Translations under genes and position numbers: made by a program
Shown: positions 27,869 to 36,979 of the stretch, one piece after another
Layout of the letters: each line of letters begins with the position of its first letter
How positions within the stretch are numbered: position 1 is the stretch's first letter
Assembly: GCF_014284365.1 (NCBI RefSeq)
Contig: NZ_JACOGG010000007.1
Coordinates: forward strand, 62,001 to 126,000
DNA length: 64,000 nt
Reading direction: 5' to 3'
DNA from: Cognatundibacterium rugosum
GTDB lineage: Bacteria > Pseudomonadota > Gammaproteobacteria > Burkholderiales > Burkholderiaceae_D
Notes under the pieces: generated by a model
What the model was told of the DNA's origin: nothing
Databases searched by the model: none
Seen by the model: the letters and a program-made list of their open reading frames with translations, nothing else

Positions 27869-30511
27869 CTAATCCAGCTTTTTCAGCGCCTCGCGCACGT
27901 AACTGACATTACTGCTGTTCGGCGCCAGCTCCAGATAGCTTTGATAAGCTTTTCTGGCCTTGTCTTTGTCACCGCCCCGCGCGAGCGCATCACCCAAATT
28001 CATATAGGCGATGGCCCGTGAAGGGTCCATACTGATGGTATTTTCAAACCAGCGTGCCGCCTCAGGATATTTTTGCTGTTTGAAATAAACAAAGCCCAAA
28101 TTGTTGGCCGCCAGCGCAAAGTCAGGCCGGTATTTGAGCGCTTCGGTAAAAGCCGCTTCCGCTACTGCATACTGCTTTTCTTTGTAAAATTGCAGACCCT
28201 GATCATTGGCTCTTTGTGCCAACTGACGTGAAGAGCCCTGCACCAGCTTAGGTGCAGAAATTTTCTGTTCACCGCCATTGAGATTTTTAATCACAATCGG
28301 CGTCTCACTGCCCGGCTTGGCGGCAACTACACTGAGTTTATTATTGAGTGCGATTTCTTCTGAAGACAGCTGATTGGTTTTAGCACTTAGAAACTCCGTT
28401 TCGGCACGTAGTTCAAACACAAATTCGCCACCTTCCGAACCAGGTAAGCTGCCAAAGGCCGGCGTCTGCGCTGACATCCCGGCGACTGCCGGTGCCGTGT
28501 AGGCCGCCAGCTCAGTAGCGGTAATGATGCCATCCCCGTTCAAATCCGATTTACCGCTCAGGGCTTGTAGCAAAGTCCAGGTAAACACAGAATGCCCATT
28601 CGGGCCGCCGTCTGCGACTAACTGATCAGCACCGCCTGCAGTCAACATCTGACGTCCCAGGCGTTTCGCATTATCTTTGAGAAAAGCTGCATTGCTACCA
28701 CGGGTAAGACCCAAACCGCTATAACAGGCATCCATGACAAAGAACACGTGCTTAGCCTGCAGGTTTTCTGCAATATTCTGCAAATCAGTCATAGGAATTG
28801 CATCGACCGACAACTGCGCCGGATCCGAATCAACTGGGATGATATACCCCAGATTACGTCCCGAACTCAGCTGACGGGTAGCACCATGCCCTGCAAAAAA
28901 AATAAAGACGCGGTCATCTTTTTTCAGTTTGCCATGACCTAACTGATCATGAAATGCAGCCAGTATGTGATTGCGTGTGGCTTCCGCATTACTCAGCGTG
29001 ATCACCTTTTCCCTGGCAAAGCCAAAGCGGTTGATCAAGGTATCGCGGATCGCATTGGCATCCTGCACCGCATACTGCAGCTTAGGCCATTTCTGATAAT
29101 CGTTAATGCCGATCACGACGGCCCAGCTATCCTGATAGTCGCTGCCCAGACTGACTTTTTCCGGTGCGGCCTGACGCTCTTTACCAACCTTGAATTCGCT
29201 GCCGTCCCAGGCCGCAAAGCGATACCCATCCGCGATCAGTTTATCCAGTACCAACGGCAAGGCTTTGACGGTACGCTCGTGGATATCATGGAACAGAATA
29301 ATGCCGCGCTGCTCTTTTTCGACAGAGGACAGCACACGTTCTACGATAGAATTCGGCACCGGATCGGCCCAGTCCAGCGAATCAATATTCCACATCACCG
29401 AGCGCAACCCCAACTTGCTCAGTAATTCCATTCCCTCTTTATTCTTGGCGCCGTAAGGAAAGCGGAACAAGGGTGAACGACCGGGATCGATTGCTTTCAG
29501 TAACTGATCGGTCTGTCCGATTTCAGCACGCAGGTTATCGCCACTTTCTTTCGACAATAAAGCATGACTGTAGCTATGATTGGCTAAAGCATGGCCTGCG
29601 GCTTTCAGACTTTTGCTGATGTCCGCATTTTTATTCAGTTTTTCCTTACCCTGTGCATCAATATTGCCCACGTTACGACCAACTTCAAAAAAGACGGCAG
29701 GTACATTGTATTGCTTGAGTATCGCGGCGATTTCCTGGGTATAGCTGGCATGTGGGCCGTCGTCGAAACTCAGCACCACGGTTTTTGGCGGCAAGCCACG
29801 GCCGAATATCTCTTTTTCAGCACTCGCATCCGGAATGTCTGGATAAGGCAAAATCACGCCGTAATCTTTCAGTATCTGCTCGCGCTGATACAATTTGCTA
29901 AGCTTAGCCAGATAATCATCCCACCTCTCACGTTTAAGCTCAATGGAACGGGTTTCAAAGCGCGCGAAAATCGCCTTGAGTTCCTGGTCATAGTTTTGCT
30001 CTATGTCGGCCAGTGCACTCAAATCTTCCGAAATGCGCTTATGTTGTTTCACTGCAGGCAGCGTCTGCTCTTTCGCCACCAACCGCTGCAAATACGTGAG
30101 CACCTCGCGGAAGGCAAGGCGGTCAGCGTCGTATAAGTTGTCGCCCGATTCGATGTAATTGAGTATGCCGTTCACGTAACTAAGGCGCTGACCGGGGCTC
30201 AGGCTGGATGTTTGCTCTAACCTTGTCTCCAGCTTTTTCAAGCGTGCCAGGTTATCGTGGAATAAAGCGCTGCCTACCCGTATCGCTTCTTTGCGCTCTT
30301 TTTCACTCAGTTTTTTTTCGTCTGCCAGCAAGACGATCGTCTGGCGGTAGGCTTTGAGCAAGGCGGGTAGTTCTTCCGGTAACTCAGCCTGCACATCCTC
30401 AGTCTGTGTAAGGACAGGTGCTGCAGTCAAGGGAGTGGATTTGTAGAGATAGGCTGCGCCAGCAATGCCGCTCAGGCTTATCGCAGCGGCAATCAAATAA
30501 TGGAATTTCAT
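27869..30511 (-). CDS. Multidomain envelope protein: NodB polysaccharide deacetylase + caspase-fold peptidase + EF-hand + TPR
   Basis: 880 residues in one uninterrupted frame. Residues 5-23 are a signal peptide or anchor, and 50-215 are mostly helical with coiled-coil character. At 240-430 is a NodB deacetylase: SFDDGPH (D250, D251), NHSYSH (H312, H316), RFPYG (R350) and FHD (H408, D409) are all intact. At 460-700 is a caspase/C14 domain: WAVVIGINDY, dyad His in FFAGHGA (H542) and Cys in MDACYSG (C596). A canonical EF-hand loop lies inside it (DLNGDGIITATE, 656-667). Three TPRs follow at 769-870. It should act outside the cytoplasm on N-acetylated glycans, with a possible Ca-dependent protease. 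I do not know a characterised protein with this order. Confidence 0.85.
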   Translation of the reverse strand: MKFHYLIAAAISLSGIAGAAYLYKSTPLTAAPVLTQTEDVQAELPEELPALLKAYRQTIVLLADEKKLSEKERKEAIRVGSALFHDNLARLKKLETRLEQTSSLSPGQRLSYVNGILNYIESGDNLYDADRLAFREVLTYLQRLVAKEQTLPAVKQHKRISEDLSALADIEQNYDQELKAIFARFETRSIELKRERWDDYLAKLSKLYQREQILKDYGVILPYPDIPDASAEKEIFGRGLPPKTVVLSFDDGPHASYTQEIAAILKQYNVPAVFFEVGRNVGNIDAQGKEKLNKNADISKSLKAAGHALANHSYSHALLSKESGDNLRAEIGQTDQLLKAIDPGRSPLFRFPYGAKNKEGMELLSKLGLRSVMWNIDSLDWADPVPNSIVERVLSSVEKEQRGIILFHDIHERTVKALPLVLDKLIADGYRFAAWDGSEFKVGKERQAAPEKVSLGSDYQDSWAVVIGINDYQKWPKLQYAVQDANAIRDTLINRFGFAREKVITLSNAEATRNHILAAFHDQLGHGKLKKDDRVFIFFAGHGATRQLSSGRNLGYIIPVDSDPAQLSVDAIPMTDLQNIAENLQAKHVFFVMDACYSGLGLTRGSNAAFLKDNAKRLGRQMLTAGGADQLVADGGPNGHSVFTWTLLQALSGKSDLNGDGIITATELAAYTAPAVAGMSAQTPAFGSLPGSEGGEFVFELRAETEFLSAKTNQLSSEEIALNNKLSVVAAKPGSETPIVIKNLNGGEQKISAPKLVQGSSRQLAQRANDQGLQFYKEKQYAVAEAAFTEALKYRPDFALAANNLGFVYFKQQKYPEAARWFENTISMDPSRAIAYMNLGDALARGGDKDKARKAYQSYLELAPNSSNVSYVREALKKLD

Positions 30512-30918
30512 GAGTTAGTCATTGGCAAGTAGCATGGATACGGCTTTAACCATATGGTAGGTGAAAGCTATGCCTCTGTGGGTTGCTGACAAGATGAAAA
30601 TTGTAAATATTTAGAAACACTTTGCCAGCTACGCCGTCTGATCAACATCACCCCCGTGCGCTGTGCAAACCCGGGAAGCAAACAATTTAGGCGTTGCAAC
30701 CTTGAACTACAAGCTCAGATTATGTGCGATTGCGACAACTAGGTTTTTATGCAACATTGTATTTTTTAAATGCAAAAAACATTCTAAAAATCAAAAACGC
30801 CGTGCTAGAGTCGCCTCGCTATTGCATAAATGCATAATTTCCTGAATACCATGCCTTTTGCATAGCCCACCTACACCGAAGCATCTCGTGTCTGAACTGA
30901 CTGAACAAGGAGATACCT
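30512..30918. other. Divergent intergenic region (407 bp)
   Basis: It separates the deacetylase-caspase gene (minus) from the ferritin-like gene (plus). No credible gene is seen. A short open frame at 30663-30845 starts with GTG, lacks a ribosome site and looks random. The stretch is AT-rich at 30745-30800 and has a tgcat-aa-atgca repeat near 30824. Promoters for both genes should lie here but I cannot place them. A strong AAGGAG Shine-Dalgarno stands at 30907-30912. Confidence 0.5.
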
Positions 30919-32979
30919 ATGTATTCAGCTGTCCCAGAAGCACCACAAGAGGCAATCAAAAATCGCCCACTGGAATTTTTCGCTACCGATAAAGCTGCCG
31001 TGCAAGCTATTGCTCAGGCCGCGGTCAGCGTGGAATTATTTACCATCCCGGTTTACATGAATTCCATGTATTCCATCTATGGTACCCACCAGATCAACTC
31101 CAAAGGCAACACCTATTACAAAGGCCGTCAATGGCCAGGTATGTCAACCAGTGCGCATCCGCATACCGCCAATGAACGCGCCTTTAATGTGATTTTCAGT
31201 GTATTCATCCAGGAAATGCTGCATCTGCAGATGGCGGCCAATCTGGCGACTGCAATTGGTGTCAAACCCCAATTTACTGCAGGTTCCGGCCTGCAAAATG
31301 CGGAACGTGGCTGGACGTGCTACGGCCCACAAAAGAGCGTCATCCCCTGTATCGTTGACCTGAAAGACACTCATAGTTATCACAATGTAAAAGTGAATCT
31401 GGAAGCGCTGAATCACAATCAAATACAGCTGTTTCTGGCGATAGAGCAGCCGGAAAAACAAGCACGTGAAGAATTGCGGCTCAATGCGCACAAGTATTTT
31501 CCGGACGTGCCGTTTGCTGGCTGGACTCCGTCCAAGGGCTTTGCCGACCTCCCTCTGTTCGGTACAATCGGTTATATGTATGAATGCTATGCACGCTACA
31601 TCAGCATGGAATATAGCGATGGCCAGACTTTATGGCAAAAACTGTTTGTGAATGGATCTGTCCAGCAGGACATGTTCAATACGAATAACAGCTCCCACCC
31701 GAAAAAAGAATATCCCCATTTCTCTACCCTGTTCGGGCCGGAAGAGCAGGATGGCGGCGGCGCACACTCGTACAATAAAGCGATCGATATGATGTGTGCC
31801 ATCACCGACCAGGGTGAAGGCAATGCGGCCGGTATCCGTCATTACCGCCACACCCATTTATTGCGCGCCGTGCAGCCGGATTACCGCGAGAACGATGAGG
31901 CACTCAAGGCCGATTATCCGTCCTATAACGGTGAAGGCAAGCCAGTCGCTTCAGCCGATGCGGCAGCGCGCTACCACAGCGCAGCCTTTGATCACTATGA
32001 GCGCTTCCAGGATGTCAAAAACATACTGGAATCACGCAGTGAAATAGTCTCTGAACGGCTGACGACCTGGGAACAATGGCATGCACAAGGTCATCACTGG
32101 ACCAGCGACATGCTGATCAACCATGAATATGTCGCGGCCCAGGCGCCCACCAACATTCCAAAACCCGAGGAAGTAGCTGGCGCACTCAATCGTCTCAAAG
32201 CGGCGGGTACCGGCACCTTGAAGACCCTGAGTCAGGTTTCAGCCGGCGCTATTTATGGCATTACCTCTGTGCTGGATGAATACTGGCAGCAGCAAAGTAC
32301 CGGCTTCCCTTACCCGTCCATGGTCGGCTCCGGTGACCGGATCGCTATTTGCTGGGCCATTACCGGCCAATCGCCCGATCTGTCGGTCTCTGTACCACTG
32401 CCAGACCCGGATACGCTGTACCACGCCTGTCAGGGCCTGCAGTTGAGTGGTAAAGACAGCAGTCATCAATGTGCAGCGATAGAGGTCTATCATACTTGTC
32501 GCGGCTCCAATGGCTGCCATGCCCAAGGTGGATGTGGCTTTGCCCAGCTCGATAGCGGCGGTGGCTCTTGCGGCAGTTCATCCTGTGGCAGCGTGAGCAA
32601 CAAGTCCGCGTCCGCCCAATCTGCCACGACAGAGACTGCTGGACAAAATCTGTGTGGTGGTCCCACACCCGGCCCGGCACCATCGGATTTATACAGTGCC
32701 CCCAGCGACAATAAGTGCAAGTCATTTGGCGGGTGTGCGGTGCCGATTTCCGCATCGCAGTTGTATCCAGAGAGCGGCACCATGAAGCTCTATAACTTTG
32801 AAGATCAGCCACCACATCGCTCTATACCGTTGAATGAAACCATGCCTTTCCATCAGGGTGAAAATGTGTACGATCTGGCCTGGCAAGCCTATGTCAATGT
32901 AATGAAAGCCAGAAAACAGGAAGCGGGAACGCGGCCAGCACCGACTGATTTACGTCTTGCGCTGCCGCCATCAACCTGA
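30919..32979 (+). CDS. Ferritin-like domain protein with Cys-rich C-terminal region, candidate MNIO substrate
   Basis: 686 residues. The start has a perfect AAGGAG site seven bases upstream. Residues 20-310 match the VioB-type ferritin-like domain: first-helix E39 in VSVELFTIPVYMNSMYSI, then ExxH (E99, H102) in FIQEMLHLQMAANL, and the FGPEEQDGGGAHSYNKAID and TDQGEGNA segments. A middle region (about 340-500) is mixed helix. Residues 504-606 hold ten cysteines (504, 518, 527, 533, 539, 551, 556, 579, 600, 606) in Gly/Ser-rich sequence such as CHAQGGCG and CKSFGGC. No signal peptide is seen. Downstream lie DUF692 and DUF2063 genes on the same strand, so the Cys region may be enzymatically modified. 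Whether the ferritin fold is catalytic is unknown. Confidence 0.8.
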   Translation: MYSAVPEAPQEAIKNRPLEFFATDKAAVQAIAQAAVSVELFTIPVYMNSMYSIYGTHQINSKGNTYYKGRQWPGMSTSAHPHTANERAFNVIFSVFIQEMLHLQMAANLATAIGVKPQFTAGSGLQNAERGWTCYGPQKSVIPCIVDLKDTHSYHNVKVNLEALNHNQIQLFLAIEQPEKQAREELRLNAHKYFPDVPFAGWTPSKGFADLPLFGTIGYMYECYARYISMEYSDGQTLWQKLFVNGSVQQDMFNTNNSSHPKKEYPHFSTLFGPEEQDGGGAHSYNKAIDMMCAITDQGEGNAAGIRHYRHTHLLRAVQPDYRENDEALKADYPSYNGEGKPVASADAAARYHSAAFDHYERFQDVKNILESRSEIVSERLTTWEQWHAQGHHWTSDMLINHEYVAAQAPTNIPKPEEVAGALNRLKAAGTGTLKTLSQVSAGAIYGITSVLDEYWQQQSTGFPYPSMVGSGDRIAICWAITGQSPDLSVSVPLPDPDTLYHACQGLQLSGKDSSHQCAAIEVYHTCRGSNGCHAQGGCGFAQLDSGGGSCGSSSCGSVSNKSASAQSATTETAGQNLCGGPTPGPAPSDLYSAPSDNKCKSFGGCAVPISASQLYPESGTMKLYNFEDQPPHRSIPLNETMPFHQGENVYDLAWQAYVNVMKARKQEAGTRPAPTDLRLALPPST

Positions 32980-33016
32980 TTTTTGCTGATTTTCTCCAGC
33001 TTATTCATACACTGAA

Positions 33017-33952
33017 ATGAAGACAACGACCACGTCAGGATCACACAGCAAAGCACGCCTGGGCCTCCCACACCTGGGCCTGGGTGTGGGTCTGCGGCAT
33101 GTTCATTTTCAACACATACTCGAGCATGGCCCCGGGGTCGACTGGTTTGAGATTATTTCTGAAAACTTTATCGATCACCATGGTTTTGCAAAGCATGTAT
33201 TGAATCAGATTGCCGAGCGTACGCCAGTCGTGATGCATGGTGTATCCATGTCTATCGGCAGCACCGATCCGCTCGACATGGTGTATTTGTCTAAACTCAG
33301 GCACCTCGCATCGGAAATCCAGCCTGCCTGGATTTCCGATCACTTATGCTGGACTGGCGTTCAGGGCATTAACAGCCACGACTTATTGCCCATGCCGTTG
33401 AACGAAGAATCTCTTCGCCATGTGGCGGCGAGAATCAGGCTGGTACAGGATTTTTTACAAAGACCGCTGATACTGGAAAACCCCAGTACTTATCTCGAAT
33501 TTCAACATTCTGAATTCACTGAGTCCGCTTTCCTCGCCGCACTGTGCCAGGAAACGGGCTGCGGCCTGTTGCTGGATGTGAATAACGTCTATGTCTCGGC
33601 CTATAACCATGGCTATGATCCCCATGCCTATTTAATGGAGCTGCCGGCTGATCGCATTGTGCAGATACACCTGGCGGGACCAACAGACTGCGGCGACTAT
33701 CTGATTGATACCCATGACCAGCCTGTCCCGACAGCAGTCTGGGCCCTGTACGCGCTGGCTCATCAACTGACCGGCGGTGTGTCGACCCTGTTGGAATGGG
33801 ATGCCAAAATCCCCAGTTATCCAGATCTGCTGGATGAGTTACATAAAGCAAGACAGGTCATACAAGGCAATTTACCTGAGCCGCCCGCGGTCACCGCCAA
33901 TCCGGCAGAAGCGCATGCCTTGGCAGGTTCATTACAAGCCTTGATGGCCTGA
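33017..33952 (+). CDS. DUF692 / multinuclear non-heme iron oxidase (MNIO, BufB/MbnB type)
   Basis: 311 residues, a TIM-barrel family that uses two or three iron ions and oxygen to modify cysteines in peptide precursors (methanobactin MbnB, TglH, ChrH, bufferin BufB). The family residues are all present: E49 N50, H74 in VMHGVS, D108 H109 in SDHLCW, E154 in ENPSTY, D187 and N190 in LDVNNVY, H218 in IHLAG, D231 and H233 in DTHD, and E260 in LLEWD. The gene starts 37 bp after the ferritin-like gene without a clear ribosome site, and its stop overlaps the next start. An active modifying enzyme is likely. Confidence 0.93.
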   Translation: MKTTTTSGSHSKARLGLPHLGLGVGLRHVHFQHILEHGPGVDWFEIISENFIDHHGFAKHVLNQIAERTPVVMHGVSMSIGSTDPLDMVYLSKLRHLASEIQPAWISDHLCWTGVQGINSHDLLPMPLNEESLRHVAARIRLVQDFLQRPLILENPSTYLEFQHSEFTESAFLAALCQETGCGLLLDVNNVYVSAYNHGYDPHAYLMELPADRIVQIHLAGPTDCGDYLIDTHDQPVPTAVWALYALAHQLTGGVSTLLEWDAKIPSYPDLLDELHKARQVIQGNLPEPPAVTANPAEAHALAGSLQALMA

Positions 33953-34932
33953 TGCAGGTTACTAGTATGATGCCTAATCTGAACGATGTCTCTATGGCTA
34001 AATCTGAAGTAACACTTGTGCAAATACAGGCGTGGTTCATGACCGCGATCAGCCATGCTGACGGATATCGTGCGGGCCTGCACGCCGCACAACAAATGTT
34101 TGCGCTGAATGAGTCAGCGCTGCTAAAACCGGGTCATGAACAGGCCTCGCGTTTGCCTATCTATGCCAGTGGCTATCTGTTACGTTTGCAAGAGTGTCTG
34201 GAGGCAGATTACCCGGTACTGATGCAAGCCTTAGGGAAGGAATTGTTTCATTTTTTTTGCCGGCAGTATCTGGCTCATCATCCGTCGCGTTCGCCATCCT
34301 TATTTGATCTGGGCGCAGGATTTCCGAAGTTTTTGCAGCAGTCACAGCCAAGCAGTGGCGAGCACGAAATGGACCTGCTGTTTGCCTTTCCAGTCGAACT
34401 GGCATTTCTCGAGCGCGCGTATACCGAGGTATTGCGTGCACCCGGATTAGAAACCCTGTCTGTGACCGGCCACACACATAATCAGGAAACACCCGTCCCT
34501 GCGCTGCTGACGCTTATGTCAGATCTGCAAGCTCCTGTGGCACTGAATGCAGAATCCGATAACAGTGACTGCCCAGGCTGGTCAGCGGCGCCCTGCCTGC
34601 GTTTGCTGTCGGTGCAGTATCCTCTGGCAGATTTCTGGCACGCTGCCAAGTCGGCGACCGAAAGCAGTGCCGATCTTATGCAACCGGAACCGCAGCCCGG
34701 CTGGCTTGCTCTGAGCCGAATACGTTATCGTGTGCTGCTGCATACCTTACAGGAATGGCAATTCCATGTTCTTTACGCCTTGCAGCAAGCCGAAGCCCCG
34801 GTCAATGACATGGAATGGCTCGCTGGACAAGTTGCAGTACGCAGCGGACTGCGCACCACCGCTACGACGGATGCACTAGTTTTGTGGTTGCCGGTCGCGG
34901 CACAAGAAAATCTGGTTGTTCGCACCCCTTAA
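33952..34932 (+). CDS. DUF2063 (HvfC/BufC-type) partner protein of the MNIO enzyme
   Basis: 326 residues. The start shares the last base of the DUF692 stop (TGATG), which implies translational coupling. Met7 or Met15 are possible alternatives. The N-terminal DUF2063 domain is seen at IYASGYLLRLQECLEADYPVLMQ and DLGAGFPKFL. The C-terminal half has the WLALSRIRYRVLLHTL and WLAGQVAVRSGL segments usual for this partner family. In known MNIO systems such proteins bind the precursor and are needed by the oxidase. The companion here should present the Cys-rich ferritin-like protein. Confidence 0.88.
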   Translation: MQVTSMMPNLNDVSMAKSEVTLVQIQAWFMTAISHADGYRAGLHAAQQMFALNESALLKPGHEQASRLPIYASGYLLRLQECLEADYPVLMQALGKELFHFFCRQYLAHHPSRSPSLFDLGAGFPKFLQQSQPSSGEHEMDLLFAFPVELAFLERAYTEVLRAPGLETLSVTGHTHNQETPVPALLTLMSDLQAPVALNAESDNSDCPGWSAAPCLRLLSVQYPLADFWHAAKSATESSADLMQPEPQPGWLALSRIRYRVLLHTLQEWQFHVLYALQQAEAPVNDMEWLAGQVAVRSGLRTTATTDALVLWLPVAAQENLVVRTP

Positions 34933-35254
34933 CTAAGGCGCAGGGGCAAGCGGAAATTACACGCTCCGTGGAAGGCAGCACATTAGATCTAGCGCCTTAC
35001 ATACCTCCAAGAAGCCGATGAGCAAAGCTGAACTCAACGCACGCTGATGACTTGAACTGACGTGAAAATTCTCGAACCCAAGTTTTCTTTTTTTGGGAAT
35101 TTACAGAATTTTTGAGATATGGGACTATCGCCGCCCAAATGAAAACAGCCATGACGAGCTTGCGACCTGGCTCGTCATGGCTGACAGTAAGATATTAAAA
35201 AGTACCCTTACTCAAAAAGCGCTAGCGACTTGTCTTCATCGTACACAAAGCACC
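34933..35254. other. Convergent intergenic region (322 bp)
   Basis: It lies between the end of the DUF2063 gene (plus) and the end of the SPFH gene (minus). The only clear signal is the long terminator hairpin at 35146-35183. The first 200 bp show no gene, repeat or terminator for the plus-strand operon that I can support. Confidence 0.6.
35138..35183 (-). terminator. Terminator of the NfeD-SPFH operon
   Basis: A perfect 14-bp stem (cagccatgacgagc/gctcgtcatggctg) with a ten-base loop. On the minus strand it is followed by ttttcattt. It begins 72 bp after the SPFH stop. Confidence 0.8.
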
Positions 35255-36223
35255 TCAGGTATTGCCGCTTTGATTCGCAACGACCCTAGTCGCAGCATGG
35301 GTGGACGCAGGCTGGGTTTTGATTACTTGCATTGCGGTTGCAATCAAACCACTCATATCCCCGAGATTAGCCGGTACGATAATCGAATTATTGGTCTTCG
35401 CCAGATTACCGAAGGCACCAACATACTGCTCTGCCACCTTCAGATTGACTGCATCGGCACCACCTGGTGACTGAATCGCCGCAGCGGTTTTACGTATCGC
35501 TTCTGCGCTCGCCTCAGCGATGGATAATATCGCTGCAGCCTGACCTTCAGCGCGATTAATGGATGCCTGTTTTTCACCTTCAGAACGGGCAATAGCGGCC
35601 TCGCGTTCACCGTTAGCGATATTAATCTGCTCCTGCTTACGACCTTCAGATGCCGCGATCAGTGCACGCTTTTCACGCTCTGCGGTAATTTGCGCCTGCA
35701 TCGCATGTAAAATCTCTTTGGGCGGCGTTAAATCCTTGATTTCATAGCGTAAAACCTTCACACCCCAGTTTGCAGCAGATTCATCAATCGCACTGACTAT
35801 CGTGGTATTGATGTGATCACGCTCTTCAAACGTTTTGTCCAGTTCCATCTTACCGATCACTGAGCGCAAAGTGGTTTGCGCGAGCTGGGTAATCGCCGCA
35901 ATGTAATTCGACGAGCCATACGAGGCGCGCATCGCATCGGTAATCTGAAAATATAAAATCCCATCGACCTGTAATTGTGTATTGTCTTTAGTAATACAAA
36001 CTTGGGGTGGCACATCCAATGGGATTTCTTTGAGACTGTGCTTATAAGCAATACGGTCGATGAAGGGAACCACGATATTCAGACCGGGCCCTAGAGTGGC
36101 ATGATATTTACCCAAACGTTCGACGACCCAGGCGTGCTGTTGCGGCACGACGTTAATTGTTTTGATGACGAACACCAGAGCCATGATGAACAGTATCAGG
36201 GCTACTCCGCCTATATTTTCCAT
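35255..36223 (-). CDS. qmcA: SPFH/stomatin-like membrane protein (QmcA type)
   Basis: 322 residues. One N-terminal membrane helix (VALILFIMALVFVIKTI) is followed by the SPFH/Band 7 domain (VERLGKYHATLGPGLNIVVPF, QLQVDGILYFQITDA). Then come a Glu/Ala/Lys-rich coiled coil (about 175-255) and a C-terminal segment with GNLAKTNNSIIVP. These proteins form membrane microdomain cages and associate with NfeD and sometimes with FtsH. The ATG has an AAAGGTAATC site. The gene is downstream of the nfeD-type gene on the same strand, the classic pairing. Confidence 0.92.
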   Translation of the reverse strand: MENIGGVALILFIMALVFVIKTINVVPQQHAWVVERLGKYHATLGPGLNIVVPFIDRIAYKHSLKEIPLDVPPQVCITKDNTQLQVDGILYFQITDAMRASYGSSNYIAAITQLAQTTLRSVIGKMELDKTFEERDHINTTIVSAIDESAANWGVKVLRYEIKDLTPPKEILHAMQAQITAEREKRALIAASEGRKQEQINIANGEREAAIARSEGEKQASINRAEGQAAAILSIAEASAEAIRKTAAAIQSPGGADAVNLKVAEQYVGAFGNLAKTNNSIIVPANLGDMSGLIATAMQVIKTQPASTHAATRVVANQSGNT

Positions 36224-36327
36224 ATGATTACCTTTATTGTTATTAAGAGAAAAGTTGAAACGATGTATGCGTGATCGTTTCGTATTCAGCTACAACACGC
36301 AAACCACTACTGTCAAATTCAGCCGAC

Positions 36328-36762
36328 TCAGGCTGGCCTGACAATCAGGCGACTACCCTGTACTTCCTGTATCTGATACGAGCCTGGCAATCCAGCACCG
36401 TGATGCAGCTCTACATCCCACATCGCGCCGCGATACATTGCTCTGGCCTGAAAACTGCCGACACCCAGATCGCGCCACTGCTCTACCTGTAAGCGCTGGC
36501 CGACATCCATATTCACATTCGGATCACGCTCTGCTTGCTGACCTGGTTTCCAGCCATACGGACTTTTATGTAATATCAGTGTGGCCAGTCCTCCTACCAA
36601 GCCCGCCACGATCAGTTGCGCACTGCTGGCTGCGCCAAAAAATGCGGCCAAAGCAGCAGCGGCTAAACCCAACGCTATCATTAATAAATAGAAAGTACCG
36701 GTCAGCAGTTCCAGACTCACCACTACACCAACTGCGATACACCATAGGGTCCAATTACTCAT
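36328..36762 (-). CDS. NfeD family membrane protein (short form)
   Basis: 144 residues: about three membrane helices in the first 70 residues, then a C-terminal OB-fold domain (VGQRLQVEQWRDLGVGSFQARAMYRG). It is the short NfeD type without a protease domain and normally works with an SPFH protein, here the gene 104 bp downstream. Its function in membrane organisation is inferred from that pairing. Confidence 0.88.
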   Translation of the reverse strand: MSNWTLWCIAVGVVVSLELLTGTFYLLMIALGLAAAALAAFFGAASSAQLIVAGLVGGLATLILHKSPYGWKPGQQAERDPNVNMDVGQRLQVEQWRDLGVGSFQARAMYRGAMWDVELHHGAGLPGSYQIQEVQGSRLIVRPA

Positions 36763-36904
36763 GCTTCAGCCTCCTGTTCTTATTGGTATTGCAATCGGAA
36801 TTGCATTTTGATGGATAAAACGACAAAAATCAGCGGTAATCGCAGTCTAATGTATACACCGTTTCCATGAAACTTGTGTGACTGCCCTTCAGCCAGGCCG
36901 CAAT

Positions 36905-36944
36905 AAAAAACGCGGACTGAACAAAATTCAGTCCGCGTTTTTTT
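36905..36944. terminator. Bidirectional terminator near ppsA
   Basis: A 17-bp perfect stem made of aaaaaacgcggactgaa and its complement, with a five-base loop and A and T runs on either side. It serves ppsA on the minus strand. Confidence 0.9.
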
Positions 36945-36979
36945 CATGGCGACGATGTATGTATCGCTCAGGTGCCTGT

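Noticed and set aside
30663-30845. 60-codon open frame before the ferritin-like gene, considered as a missing small precursor peptide of the MNIO system
   Set aside because: It starts with GTG without a ribosome site, lacks a Cys-rich core and leader-like character, and is basic and random-looking. The ferritin-like protein is a better substrate candidate.
30919-32979. Violacein VioB annotation for the ferritin-like gene
   Set aside because: Only the ferritin-like domain is shared. No other violacein genes are present, and the length and Cys tail differ from VioB.
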